DNA of 64,000 nucleotides, from the NCBI RefSeq assembly GCF_002001165.1, contig NZ_MUNQ01000016.1:124001-188000 (forward strand), given 5' to 3'. Source of the stretch: Rhodanobacter sp. C05. GTDB lineage: Bacteria > Pseudomonadota > Gammaproteobacteria > Xanthomonadales > Rhodanobacteraceae. Under the pieces are notes generated by a model. That model made no database searches. It was given only the letters and a program-made list of their open reading frames with translations, and had not been told where the DNA came from. The first letter of the stretch is position 1, and the number at the start of each line of letters is the position of its first letter. Position numbers and translations under genes: made by a program. Positions 30,315-39,780 of this stretch are shown here, one piece after another.

Positions 30315-30388
30315 GGATGTCAAGCTGTGAGCGGCCATCAAACGGGACGGGGAAAATTAAATGTCGCCTGTCAGTGACTCACATCCCC

Positions 30389-31159
30389 TCAATCGCCGCC
30401 GCCCGTCGCCTTGTCAGCCAGCCGCACCAGCGCACTGGCTGCGCTGACGAATTCCGACGGCATCATCACGATGGTCATCGTGTTCTGCTCCGCGCCGACC
30501 TCGGTCAGCATCTGCATGCGGCGCAGCTCCATCGCCATCGGCATATGCGCCATCTTGGCGGCCGCTTCGGTGAGTTTCAGCGCAGCATCGTGCTCGGCTT
30601 CGGCCTTGATGATGCGGGCACGCTTCTCGCGATGCGCCTCGGCTTCCTGTGCCATCGCGCGCTGCATGGACTGCGGGATCTCCACATCCTTGATCTGCAC
30701 ACGATCGACTTCGACACCCCACGGCTCGGTGACCTTGTCGATGATCTCGCCGAGCATGCTGGACAGCTTCTCCTGTTCCTTCAGCAGCTCGTCCAGCGAA
30801 TGCTGGCCCATTACGCTGCGCAGGCTGGTGAGTGCGGTCTGACGTACCGCATCCTCGAAGTTCGCCACCTGCACGATCGCCCGTTCCGGATTGATCACCT
30901 TGTACCAGACCACCGCACGCACCTTCACCGGCACGTTGTCATTGGTCATGGTCTCCTGCGGCTCGATGTCCTGGGTCATCACGCGCACATCGACGACCTG
31001 CATCCGTTCGATGACGGGGATGATCCAGGTCAGGCCCGGCTCGCGGGTGGCGCTGTAGCGACCGAGCCGGAACACCAGGCCGCGCTGGTATTGCTGCAGC
31101 ACGCGCAGGCCGCTGAAACCGAGAAAAATCAGTACCACAACGAAACCGAATAGAGGCAT
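30389..31159 (-). CDS. Slipin (SPFH / band 7 family) membrane protein
   Basis: 256 residues from the ATG at 31159. One N-terminal membrane helix (MPLFGFVVVLIFLGFSGL) is followed by the SPFH domain: QYQRGLVFRLGRYSATREPG, WIIPVIERMQVVDVRV, ETMTNDNVPVKVRAVVWYKV, and a coiled-coil tail rich in A, E and K (QEAEAHREKRARIIKAEAEH). Slipins form membrane microdomain scaffolds. They often pair with an NfeD-like protein; none is seen here. The ALDH gene diverges from it about 150 bp away. Confidence 0.92.
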   Translation of the reverse strand: MPLFGFVVVLIFLGFSGLRVLQQYQRGLVFRLGRYSATREPGLTWIIPVIERMQVVDVRVMTQDIEPQETMTNDNVPVKVRAVVWYKVINPERAIVQVANFEDAVRQTALTSLRSVMGQHSLDELLKEQEKLSSMLGEIIDKVTEPWGVEVDRVQIKDVEIPQSMQRAMAQEAEAHREKRARIIKAEAEHDAALKLTEAAAKMAHMPMAMELRRMQMLTEVGAEQNTMTIVMMPSEFVSAASALVRLADKATGGGD

Positions 31160-31311
31160 GGAAATCACCCTGAGTGGACCGAGTCGAGAGCGCCAGTGTA
31201 CGCGCGTGCCGCCATCGTGCTGCATCCCGGCTTGCACAAGGATTCCGGACTGATCGCCTGTCACGAATGCTGAACATGCCGCCCGTCTATGCTGTCCGGC
31301 AACCTGTTTCC

Positions 31312-32754
31312 ATGGTCGCCACGATGCTCAAGAAAACCTATCCCTACTATCTCGCCAACCAGCCGCAACAGCCGAATACCGACCTGGTCGTGCTGGACAA
31401 GTACAGCGGCAAGATCGCCACGCGAGTCGCGGTACCGGATGCAAAGGCTACCGAAAAGGCGATCGTCGCCGCCGTCAAGGCCACCGCACCGATGCGCGCG
31501 TTCAAACCGTGGGCACGTCAGGCAGTTTTGCAGCACTGCGCGCAACGCTTTGCCGAGCGCCGCGACGAGCTGGCCGAGGCGCTGTGCATCGAGGCCGGCA
31601 AGCCGATCAAGGATGCTGCTGGTGAAGTGACCCGCCTGATCGAGACGTTCCGGATCGCCGCCGAAGAGGCCGTGCGCATCAATGGCGAGACGCTGAACCT
31701 GGAACTGGCCTCGCGCCTCGACGGTTACCACGGCTACACCAAACGCGTACCGCTGGGGCCGGTGTCGTTCATCACCCCGTTCAACTTCCCGCTGAACCTG
31801 GTCGCGCACAAGGTGGCGCCAGCGATCGCCGCCGGCTGCCCGTTCGTGCTGAAGCCGTCGGAGAAAACCCCGATCGGCGCGCTGATCATCGGCGAGGTGC
31901 TGGCCGAGACCGATCTGCCAAAGGGTGCGTTCTCGATCCTTACGCTGGACGGCAAACACGCCAGCCCGCTGGTCGAGGACGAACGCTTCAAGCTGCTCTC
32001 GTTCACCGGCGGCCAGATCGGCTGGGATCTCAAGGCACGTGCAGGCCGCAAGAAGGTCGTGCTGGAACTGGGCGGCAATGCCGCCTGCATCGTCGATGCG
32101 GATCAGAAGCCTCATCTCGATCATGTGGTCGAGCGGCTGATCTTCGGCGCGTTCTACCAGTCCGGCCAGAGCTGTATCGGCGTGCAGCGCATCTATGCCC
32201 ATGCGGACATCTACGATGCATTGAAGAAGAAGCTGGTCGCCGCCACGAAGAAGCTCAAGGCCGGCGATCCGAAACAGAAAGACGTATTCCTCGGCCCGAT
32301 GATCGACGAGGCCGCCGCCGAACGCCTGCATGACTGGATCCACGAAGCGAAGAAGGCCGGCGGCAAGGTCCTCTGCGGTGGCAAGCGCAGCGGCAACATG
32401 CTCGAAGCCACCTTGATGGAAGACGTGCCTCTCAGCGCCAGGGCCAACCGCCAGGAAGTCTTCGGCCCATTCGCCCTGCTCGCCCCGTTCAAGAAATTCA
32501 GCGACGCGATCGCGCTGGTCAACGATTCCGACTACGGCCTGCAGGCTGGCGTCTTCACCGACAGCCTCGATCATGCGATGCGTGCCTGGAACGAACTGGA
32601 ACAGGGCGGCGTGATCGTCAACGACATCCCCAGCTTCCGCGTCGACAACATGCCCTACGGCGGCATCAAGCTGTCCGGGCTTGGCCGCGAGGGCGTGCGC
32701 TACGCGATCGAGGACATGACCGAAATCCGTTTGATGGTGATGCGCGAGAGATAA
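31312..32754 (+). CDS. NAD(P)-dependent aldehyde dehydrogenase family protein
   Basis: 480 residues from the ATG at 31312; in-frame ATGs at 31267 and 31324 are alternatives and none has a strong ribosome site. The ALDH fold is complete: cofactor region ITPFNFPLNLVAHKVAPAI with the catalytic Asn (about 158), ELGGNAACIV with the general-base Glu (about 252), and the nucleophile Cys in SGQSCIGVQR (about 288). The C-terminal GGIKLSGLGREGVRYAIEDMTE is typical of phosphorylating or broad aldehyde dehydrogenases such as lactaldehyde or glyceraldehyde-3-phosphate types. The substrate cannot be read from the sequence. It converges with the YdcF gene 10 bp further on. Confidence 0.92.
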   Translation: MVATMLKKTYPYYLANQPQQPNTDLVVLDKYSGKIATRVAVPDAKATEKAIVAAVKATAPMRAFKPWARQAVLQHCAQRFAERRDELAEALCIEAGKPIKDAAGEVTRLIETFRIAAEEAVRINGETLNLELASRLDGYHGYTKRVPLGPVSFITPFNFPLNLVAHKVAPAIAAGCPFVLKPSEKTPIGALIIGEVLAETDLPKGAFSILTLDGKHASPLVEDERFKLLSFTGGQIGWDLKARAGRKKVVLELGGNAACIVDADQKPHLDHVVERLIFGAFYQSGQSCIGVQRIYAHADIYDALKKKLVAATKKLKAGDPKQKDVFLGPMIDEAAAERLHDWIHEAKKAGGKVLCGGKRSGNMLEATLMEDVPLSARANRQEVFGPFALLAPFKKFSDAIALVNDSDYGLQAGVFTDSLDHAMRAWNELEQGGVIVNDIPSFRVDNMPYGGIKLSGLGREGVRYAIEDMTEIRLMVMRER

Positions 32755-32763
32755 CCTCCACGA

Positions 32764-33555
32764 CTACAGTGCGCCAGGTTTTGTTGCGCGCACGTTCCAG
32801 CCCATGGCCTCGTACACGCGGTACTGCGCGATGCCGCCGTATTCGTGCAGGGCCAGATCCGTCATGGCGAAGTTGTATGACAACGGCTCCCATGAGCCGA
32901 TACCGCTCACATATTCGGCCCGCACCGGCGTGGCCGGGATGCCGAAATGCGTGAAGTACAGCATGCCGCGACGCAGATGGTAGGCCGACGACACCAGCAG
33001 CACGCGATCCGCACCGTAAGCCTTCAGCAATGGGGCACTGAACTGTGCGTTCTGCCAGGTATTCATGCTGCGTGATTCCAGCAGCAGATCCGCAGCATCG
33101 ACACCTAGCCGCTGCAATTGTTCGCTGTAGATCGCGGCTTCCGGATTGCCCAGCGCGCGCGCGTCACCGCCGCTCACTTCGACCTTGCACGACTGGCCAC
33201 TCTGCCGGCAGGCGCGATACAGCGCCGCGGCCCTGTTGATGCGCCCGTAGGCATACAGACTTGCCTCCACATGACCGGTGTCCACCACGCGAACCGTGCC
33301 CGCACCCAGCAGCACGATCACATTGCGCTGTCCCCAGGTGACCGGTGCCTGCACCGCATAAGCTGATTGCAGTCGTGTCAGCAACCACGTCGGCACCGGG
33401 CCGCAACCAACTGCCAGCAACAGGATCAAGGCCAGCGCGATCAGCGCACGGCTGCAACGCCGCCACCTCAGCAACGCCAGCAGCATCGCCAGCAGGCTCA
33501 GCGCAAGCAGTACATTCAGAGTCATCGGCACAGCCCGCAGGAAAGTGGATCGCAT
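32764..33555 (-). CDS. YdcF/ElyC-like (DUF218) membrane protein
   Basis: 263 residues. Two N-terminal hydrophobic helices (about 12-31 and 36-52) precede a DUF218 domain: NVIVLLGAGT, YGRINRAAALYRACRQSG, VEVSGGDARALGNPEA, a conserved LLLESRSMNTWQNAQFS and VLLVSSAYHLRRGMLYF. DUF218 proteins such as ElyC and SanA influence envelope or peptidoglycan precursor metabolism. The gene ends in TAG and runs divergently from the large GH18-NodB-GT2 gene 131 bp away, which also concerns the envelope. Confidence 0.88.
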   Translation of the reverse strand: MRSTFLRAVPMTLNVLLALSLLAMLLALLRWRRCSRALIALALILLLAVGCGPVPTWLLTRLQSAYAVQAPVTWGQRNVIVLLGAGTVRVVDTGHVEASLYAYGRINRAAALYRACRQSGQSCKVEVSGGDARALGNPEAAIYSEQLQRLGVDAADLLLESRSMNTWQNAQFSAPLLKAYGADRVLLVSSAYHLRRGMLYFTHFGIPATPVRAEYVSGIGSWEPLSYNFAMTDLALHEYGGIAQYRVYEAMGWNVRATKPGAL

Positions 33556-33685
33556 TATGCCCGTGCACTAGACCGACGGGCGGCCTGCCCCTGCTGCGAT
33601 CCCGTATCATCGTGACTCGCTGCTGCGCGGTTAAGCGGTTCCGTGCAAACTGCCAAACCGCCGCACCTGCCAAATCCGCACACGC

Positions 33686-36600
33686 ATGCAAAAAAAGCCG
33701 ATCTTCTTCGACCCCACCGGCCGACGGGCCAGCCATGTCTCGCGACTGGCGCTGCTTGCCGGCGTGGTCAGCACGCTGTTCGTGGTGGTGTGTGCGATCA
33801 GCCTGTTCGTCGGACCGAGCATGGTCGGGCTGCACCTTGGCGTAACACGGCATGCATTGACCGGGGTAAAGGCCGCAGCACCGGAACTGCTCAAGCCAGC
33901 TGCGAAACTGGCCGCCGAAGTGCGCGCCCGGCAGAAACTGCTGCATCCGTCACGCACACATGCCGGCAAGGGCAACGCGCCACGCACTCCACCACCACCG
34001 TCACTGGACAAGCCGGCCGGGCGGCCGCTGGTGATCGGTTTCTACGTCAACTGGGATGACAGCAGCTATGCGTCGCTGAAGCGCGGACTGCCCACGCTGG
34101 ACTGGGTGATCCCCACCTGGATGAGCCTGAGCGGCCCGGACATGGCGCTGCATGCCAGCATCGACGCCAAGGCACTGGACCTGATCCGCACACAGAAACC
34201 CTCCACCCCGATCCTGCCCCTGCTGCAGAACGCCGTGGACAGCAACTGGGACGGCAAGGGTCTGGCTCGCATGCTGGCGAATCCAGCAATGCGCCAGGAA
34301 CGCATCACGCAGATCGTTGCGTTCGTTGCCGCCAACCACCTCCAGGGCGTGACGGTGGACTTCGAGGAAGTCCCGGAGAACGCGCAAAAGAACCTCAAGG
34401 CCTTTCTCAACGAACTCAACGATGCGTTCGATCCGCACAACTGGGGCATCGTGCTGACCGTGCCCTTCGACGACGCCTCGTGGGACTACAAAGGCTACGC
34501 CGACATCGTCGACTTCGAACTGCTGATGGCCTACGACGAACACTGGGCCGGCAAGAACCCGGGCAGCATCGCCGGCCATGACTGGTTCGAACGCACGCTC
34601 GACAAGCGCATGAAGGTGCTCGATCCGGACCAGACCATCGTGGCGATCGGCAGTTACGGCTATGACTGGTCGCCCGGACAGAACGCCGAAGCGCTCACCT
34701 TCCAGGATGCGATGGACCGTGCGTCCGATGCGCAGGCCGACATCGCCTTCGACCCGGACACGCAGAACCCACACTTTTCGTACAGCGAAGACGATGGCAC
34801 CAGGCACCAGGTCTGGTTCCTCGACGGCGTGACTGCGTACAACGAAATCCACACCGCCGACGACTACAAGCCCTACGGCTATGCGCTGTGGCGACTGGGT
34901 TCGGAGGACCCGTCGACCTGGTCGGTGCTGGGCCGCAACTACGGAGCACCGGCACCGGACCAGCTGCACACGATCGGCCAGGGCGAGGACATCGATATCG
35001 AAGGCCAGGGCGAGGTGCTCGAGATCGCCTCGCAGCCCGCACCGGGCACACGTACCGTCGACGTGGACAAGGACGACGGCAGCATCGATGACGAGGGCTA
35101 CACCAGCCTGCCCACCTCCTATGTGATCCAGCGCGCCGGCACGCTGCCCCACAAGATCGCGCTGACTTTCGACGATGGCCCCGACCCGGAGTGGACGCCG
35201 CAGGTCCTCGACATCCTCAAGGCCAAACATGTGCCGGCGACGTTCTTCATCATCGGCGAGAACGCCGAGATGTCGCCGAAGCTGGTGCAGCGCGAGGTCA
35301 ACGAGGGCCACGACGTCGGCAACCATACCTTTACCCACCCCAACCTGGGCGAGAGTCCGCCCGGGATCGTGGCACTGGAGCTCAACGCTACCCAGCGCCT
35401 GTTCGAGGCGCTGACCGGCCGCTCACTGCGACTGTTCCGTGCACCCTACTTCGGCGACGCCGAACCGACCACGGCGGACGAGCTGGTGCCGATCCAGATC
35501 GCCCAGCAGATGGGCTACATCTCGGTAGGCCTGCACATCGACCCGAACGACTGGCAGCGTCCGCCGGCGGACCAGATCGTCAACAGCGTGCTGACCCAGA
35601 TCGCCACCACCAACCCGGACCGCAAAGGCCAGGTAGTGTTGCTGCACGATGGCGGCGGCGAGCGCTCGCAGACGCTGGCAGCGCTGCCGCGCATCATCGA
35701 CGGGCTGCGTGCCGAGGGTTACGACTTCGTCACCGTGTCGACGCTGGCTGGCCTCAGCCGCGACCAGACCATGCCACCGCTGCCGCCCGGTTCGCTGTCG
35801 CGCTGGGCCGACCGCTCGGTGTTCATGACCCTGGGCATGTTCGGACACCTGACCAGCTGGCTGTTGCTGTCTGCCATTTCGCTCGGCGTGGCCCGGCTGC
35901 TGCTGCTCGGCGGTCTCGCTCTCGTCAATCTGGTACGCGAACGGCGCCGCACGCTGCCAGTGCTGGGCAGCGACCCGCCGCTGGTATCGGTGCTGATCCC
36001 CGCCTACAACGAGGAGAAGGTGATCGCCAGCTCGATCCGCCAGATCCTCAGGAGCCGCTACGCGAACCTCGAAGTGATCGTGGTCGATGACGGCTCTACC
36101 GACGCCACCTCGGAGGTAGTCAGCGAACACTACGCGCATGAACCGCGTGTGCGGCTGCTCACCATCCCGAACGGCGGCAAGGCACACGCGGTCAACACCG
36201 CGCTGCACGAATCGAAAGGCGCCGTCGTGGTAGCGCTGGACGCAGACACCCAGTTCGAGCCAGACACGATTCCGCGGCTGGTGCGCTGGTTCCTCGATCC
36301 CAGGGTCGGCGCCGTGGCCGGCAACGCCAAGGTCGGCAACCGGGTCAACCTGATCACCCTGTGGCAGGCACTGGAATACATCACCGCGCAGAACCTGGAG
36401 CGCCGCGCGCTGGCCGCACTGGGCGCGATCACCGTAGTGCCAGGTGCCGTCGGCGCCTGGCGGCGCGAGGTGCTGGAACAGCTCGGCGGCTTCCCGGCCG
36501 ATACACTGGCCGAGGATCAGGACCTCACTCTCGCCGTGCAGAAAGCCGGCTACCATACCTTGTTCGACAGTGAGGCGATCGCCTGGACAGAAGCGCCGGA

Positions 36601-37105
36601 TACTGCCGGTGGACTCGCCCGCCAGCGCTTCCGCTGGGCCTACGGCACCCTGCAGTGCCTGTGGAAACACCACGACGCAATCTTCCGCCCGCGCTATGGC
36701 GCGCTCGGCATGGTCGCACTGCCGCAGGTATGGCTGTTCCAGATCATTTTCTCGGTGGTATCGCCACTGGTCGATCTGGTGCTGGTGTGGCAGATCATTT
36801 CCACCAGCCTCGACTACCTGCAGCATCGCGGCCAGTTCAACGACGAGAACCTGATCAGGATGCTGATCTTCTATGCCGCCTTCATGGCGGTGGACCTCGC
36901 CGCCGCCGCGCTCGCCTTCGCGATGGAGAAGAAGGAGAAATGGAGCCTGCTGTGGTGGCTCGTGCTGCAACGCTTCGGCTACCGCCAGCTGATGTATTAC
37001 GTGGTGGTGCGCTCGGTGTGGACAGCTATTCGCGGACCATCGGTGGGCTGGGGCAAGCAGGAACGCAAGGCGACGGTGAGCACAGCGGACGAAACGGAGC
37101 ATTGA
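33686..37105 (+). CDS. Three-domain GH18-like / polysaccharide deacetylase / glycosyltransferase 2 protein
   Basis: 1139 residues. After an N-terminal membrane helix (about 20-43) comes a GH18-like barrel (about 113-420; VIGFYVNWDDSS, GVTVDFEEVP with acidic DFEE at 225-228). Next is a NodB deacetylase domain (about 490-690) with TFDDGPD (494-500), HTFTHP (547-552) and the FRAPYFG and LHDGG motifs. Then a membrane segment (about 712-745) leads to a processive GT2 domain with DDGS (801-804), DAD (852-854), EDQD (943-946) and QRFRW (980-984), and C-terminal helices. Synthase, deacetylase and hydrolase-like modules in one chain imply production and trimming of a partly deacetylated beta-linked amino-sugar polymer at the membrane. 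The polymer is not known. Confidence 0.92.
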   Translation: MQKKPIFFDPTGRRASHVSRLALLAGVVSTLFVVVCAISLFVGPSMVGLHLGVTRHALTGVKAAAPELLKPAAKLAAEVRARQKLLHPSRTHAGKGNAPRTPPPPSLDKPAGRPLVIGFYVNWDDSSYASLKRGLPTLDWVIPTWMSLSGPDMALHASIDAKALDLIRTQKPSTPILPLLQNAVDSNWDGKGLARMLANPAMRQERITQIVAFVAANHLQGVTVDFEEVPENAQKNLKAFLNELNDAFDPHNWGIVLTVPFDDASWDYKGYADIVDFELLMAYDEHWAGKNPGSIAGHDWFERTLDKRMKVLDPDQTIVAIGSYGYDWSPGQNAEALTFQDAMDRASDAQADIAFDPDTQNPHFSYSEDDGTRHQVWFLDGVTAYNEIHTADDYKPYGYALWRLGSEDPSTWSVLGRNYGAPAPDQLHTIGQGEDIDIEGQGEVLEIASQPAPGTRTVDVDKDDGSIDDEGYTSLPTSYVIQRAGTLPHKIALTFDDGPDPEWTPQVLDILKAKHVPATFFIIGENAEMSPKLVQREVNEGHDVGNHTFTHPNLGESPPGIVALELNATQRLFEALTGRSLRLFRAPYFGDAEPTTADELVPIQIAQQMGYISVGLHIDPNDWQRPPADQIVNSVLTQIATTNPDRKGQVVLLHDGGGERSQTLAALPRIIDGLRAEGYDFVTVSTLAGLSRDQTMPPLPPGSLSRWADRSVFMTLGMFGHLTSWLLLSAISLGVARLLLLGGLALVNLVRERRRTLPVLGSDPPLVSVLIPAYNEEKVIASSIRQILRSRYANLEVIVVDDGSTDATSEVVSEHYAHEPRVRLLTIPNGGKAHAVNTALHESKGAVVVALDADTQFEPDTIPRLVRWFLDPRVGAVAGNAKVGNRVNLITLWQALEYITAQNLERRALAALGAITVVPGAVGAWRREVLEQLGGFPADTLAEDQDLTLAVQKAGYHTLFDSEAIAWTEAPDTAGGLARQRFRWAYGTLQCLWKHHDAIFRPRYGALGMVALPQVWLFQIIFSVVSPLVDLVLVWQIISTSLDYLQHRGQFNDENLIRMLIFYAAFMAVDLAAAALAFAMEKKEKWSLLWWLVLQRFGYRQLMYYVVVRSVWTAIRGPSVGWGKQERKATVSTADETEH

Positions 37106-37192
37106 TGCACTACCGCTTAAAACTTGAGACAGCATCCTGCCAAAGTGGCAGCATTCGTCTCATGCTGGACACCCCTCAACCTCCCCGTCACC

Positions 37193-38959
37193 ATGGCGTC
37201 CATGAATCTTTCGTTTGACTTGTTTGACCATGCCGAAAGGGCGCCTGAAATTGAGGCGGCCATTTCGCACATGGCCGGACATGGCGAGACAGACCGTGGC
37301 GCCATTTTCACACGTCCGGAAGTGGTCGATGCAATCCTTGATCTTGCCGGATATCAATCTGATCGTCCGCTGCATGGGTTGCGCCTGCTAGAACCTTCGT
37401 TTGGCGCTGGCGACTTTCTACTCCGTGCTGCACGACGCTTATGGTCAGCTTTTGTGCGCGACGGCGGCACACCCGCAACAGCCGTGAAAAATCTGCGCAA
37501 CGCCATCACCGCGGTGGAACTGCATCAGTCGACATTCGACCTGACCAGTCAGCGGCTCGTTGATCAGCTCACACAGCAAGGTCTCTGCCCACGCGATGCC
37601 GATGCCCTGTGCACGTCATGGCTAATCCGCGACGATTTCCTGCTAACGCCATTGGATGGATCGTTCGACTTTGTCATTGGCAATCCACCCTATGTCCGCC
37701 AGGAGCGAATTCCTGCCGCACTGCTGAACGAATACCGACGCCGTTTCCGTACACTCTACGACCGGGCCGATTTGTATATACCGTTTTTCGAACGTGCTCT
37801 GGACTTGCTCAATGAGGACGGAGTACTCGGCTATATCTGCGCCAATCGCTGGCTCAAGAACCGTTATGGTGGCCCGCTTCGGGAAAAGATCACGAATGGC
37901 TACTGGCTGAAATACTTCATCGATATGGAGGTCACCGACGCCTTCCATTCGGAGGTCATTGCCTATCCCGCCATCACCATTTTCCAACGCGCCATACCTG
38001 AACTCGCGACCCGACAATCCACCCGTGCCGCCGGGTCCGACGTCGTCGTCGCCCAATCGCTGCCGTTGCTGGTAGATGCCTTGCTTGATCCTTCAAATTC
38101 GTCCGGTGCTGTCTCGGAGTTCAAGCTGGATGCCGTGGGCTCGGCACCACTATTGCTGGATGACATCCCACGACTTGTGCTGCTTCGTCGCATTGAGCAC
38201 GCGCTTCCGACACTTGAACAGGCCGGCTGCAAGGTTGGCATTGGCGTGGCAACCGGCTGCGACCGTGTTTTCATCGATGCCATGGATGCCCTGCCCGTCG
38301 AACCGGAACGCAAGCTGCCACTGGTGATGGCGCGCGACCTCGTAGACGGTAATATCCGCTGGGGCGGCAAGGCGGTGTTGAACCCGTTCGATGAATCGGG
38401 ACAGCTCGTTCCACTTGAATCGTTTCCCCGCTTCAAACGCTATCTCCACGCACATCGCGACAGCGTGACAAGCCGTCATGTGGCACAACGCAACCCGGAA
38501 GGCTGGTATCGGACGATCGATCGCATCCAGCCAGGTCTGCTGGAGATGCCCAAGCTTCTGGTGCCGGACATCAAGGGCGAAGGTGTCTTCGTCATGGATG
38601 AAGGACGCTACTACCCGCATCACAATCTCTACTTCATCACCTCAAGCGAATGGGATTTGCGAGCACTTCAGACTGTGCTTCGCTCATCGCTGACGCTGAT
38701 GGTCGTGGCAACTTATTGCACTCGCATGGCCGGAGGTTTTCTGCGGTTCCAGGCGCAGTATCTGCGCAGGATCCGCCTGCCCCACTGGCATAATGTCGAC
38801 GATTGCGTGCGCGAACGCCTGATCGCCGCAACCATGACGAAGATCCAGGATGAAGTCGATGCGCCGGTATTCGAATTGTATGGATTAAGCACTGCGGAAG
38901 CTCTGCGAACACGGCAAATCGCCGATGTGGCACGCGTTGGAAAGGGATTACTCCAGTGA
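37193..38959 (+). CDS. N6-adenine DNA methyltransferase of an XhoI/PaeR7I-like type II R-M system
   Basis: 588 residues from the ATG at 37193 (37202 also possible). The SAM-binding motif I is LEPSFGAGDFLL (66-77), preceded by RGAIFTRPEVVDAILD, and the catalytic motif IV is NPPY (164-167) in FVIGNPPYVRQE, as in Eco57I-type and type II gamma adenine methylases. A C-terminal target-recognition part follows (VGIGVATGCDRVFID, LLVPDIKGEGVFV). The next gene encodes an XhoI/PaeR7I-like endonuclease whose GTG overlaps this stop, so CTCGAG is the likely target. Several CTCGAG sites occur in this window and would need protection. Confidence 0.9.
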   Translation: MASMNLSFDLFDHAERAPEIEAAISHMAGHGETDRGAIFTRPEVVDAILDLAGYQSDRPLHGLRLLEPSFGAGDFLLRAARRLWSAFVRDGGTPATAVKNLRNAITAVELHQSTFDLTSQRLVDQLTQQGLCPRDADALCTSWLIRDDFLLTPLDGSFDFVIGNPPYVRQERIPAALLNEYRRRFRTLYDRADLYIPFFERALDLLNEDGVLGYICANRWLKNRYGGPLREKITNGYWLKYFIDMEVTDAFHSEVIAYPAITIFQRAIPELATRQSTRAAGSDVVVAQSLPLLVDALLDPSNSSGAVSEFKLDAVGSAPLLLDDIPRLVLLRRIEHALPTLEQAGCKVGIGVATGCDRVFIDAMDALPVEPERKLPLVMARDLVDGNIRWGGKAVLNPFDESGQLVPLESFPRFKRYLHAHRDSVTSRHVAQRNPEGWYRTIDRIQPGLLEMPKLLVPDIKGEGVFVMDEGRYYPHHNLYFITSSEWDLRALQTVLRSSLTLMVVATYCTRMAGGFLRFQAQYLRRIRLPHWHNVDDCVRERLIAATMTKIQDEVDAPVFELYGLSTAEALRTRQIADVARVGKGLLQ

Positions 38960-39741
38960 CCATCAGCCTGCTTCCGCCATAGTTCGACGAACTCACTCGC
39001 CAAGCGGTTCATACCTTCTGGCATTCACGTAACAGCGGCACCGTCAATGCAGCACACGAAGGCGGGCGCGCAGCGGTCGTTGGCGGCAAGAACATGGATG
39101 GCTTCATCGAAGTCGTGCGTGCGGTCGTGACGCACTGCGGCCTAGCTGCCGATACCGTGCATGTACGCAAGTCCAAGGTGGTCCTCCCTGGCTTCTTTCG
39201 TGCGACCAAGAGCTGGGATGTACTGGTCGTCCACGAGAAGAGATTGCTTGGTGTTTTCGAGTTCAAATCGCAGGTCGGCTCGTTCGGAAACAACTTCAAC
39301 AACCGCAGTGAAGAAGTCATCGGATCGGCTGCCGATCTCTGGGTAGCGCATCATCACGGCGCCTATGGCGGCATACCCAGAAACCGGAACGAAGTACGGG
39401 AATACGCGCCGGCACTGTTGAACCCGGTGATCCAGTCGGATCCGCGACCGCCATTTCTGGCGTGGCTGATGCTTCTCGAAGAATGCGATGCCTCCATGCG
39501 GTCCGTGCGCTGCGATGAACCGCACTTTCCCGTATTCGAGGAGTTTCGCGACGCCTCATACGCCCGCAGGTATCAGATCCTTTGCGAACGACTGGTAGAA
39601 CGCCAGCTCTACAGCGCAGCGGCGCTGGAGCTGACGCCCACTGGCAAGGACAACCACCGGGCACTTTCACCTGCGACAAGCATCCGGAACATGTTCTCTG
39701 AGTTTGCCGGGCGCATCCTCGCTGCCGTGCAAGGCGTATAG
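38956..39741 (+). pseudogene. XhoI/PaeR7I-like type II restriction endonuclease, interrupted by TAG at codon 9
   Basis: The natural start is GTG at 38956 overlapping the methylase stop. Reading gives VTISLLPP, then TAG (38980-38982), then FDELTRQAVHTFWHSR and the conserved GGKNMDGF. The remaining frame matches the XhoI family: KSWDVLVVHEKRLLGVFEFKSQV (PD-(D/E)xK core with EFK), SFGNNFNNRSEEVIGSA and AADLW. No ATG, GTG or TTG occurs after the TAG until 39094. A re-started protein (215 residues) would lose the first 46 codons, including the family-conserved AVxxFW segment. The rest shows no frameshift, so inactivation is recent, or the base is a sequencing error. Confidence 0.85.
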
Positions 39742-39780
39742 CGCTCCTGCAGCTATCGTTCAGTCTTTAGTTGGTGACTC

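Noticed and set aside
35423..37135. 570-codon minus-strand frame opposite the GH18-NodB-GT2 gene
   Set aside because: No motif; the plus strand has three clear catalytic domains.
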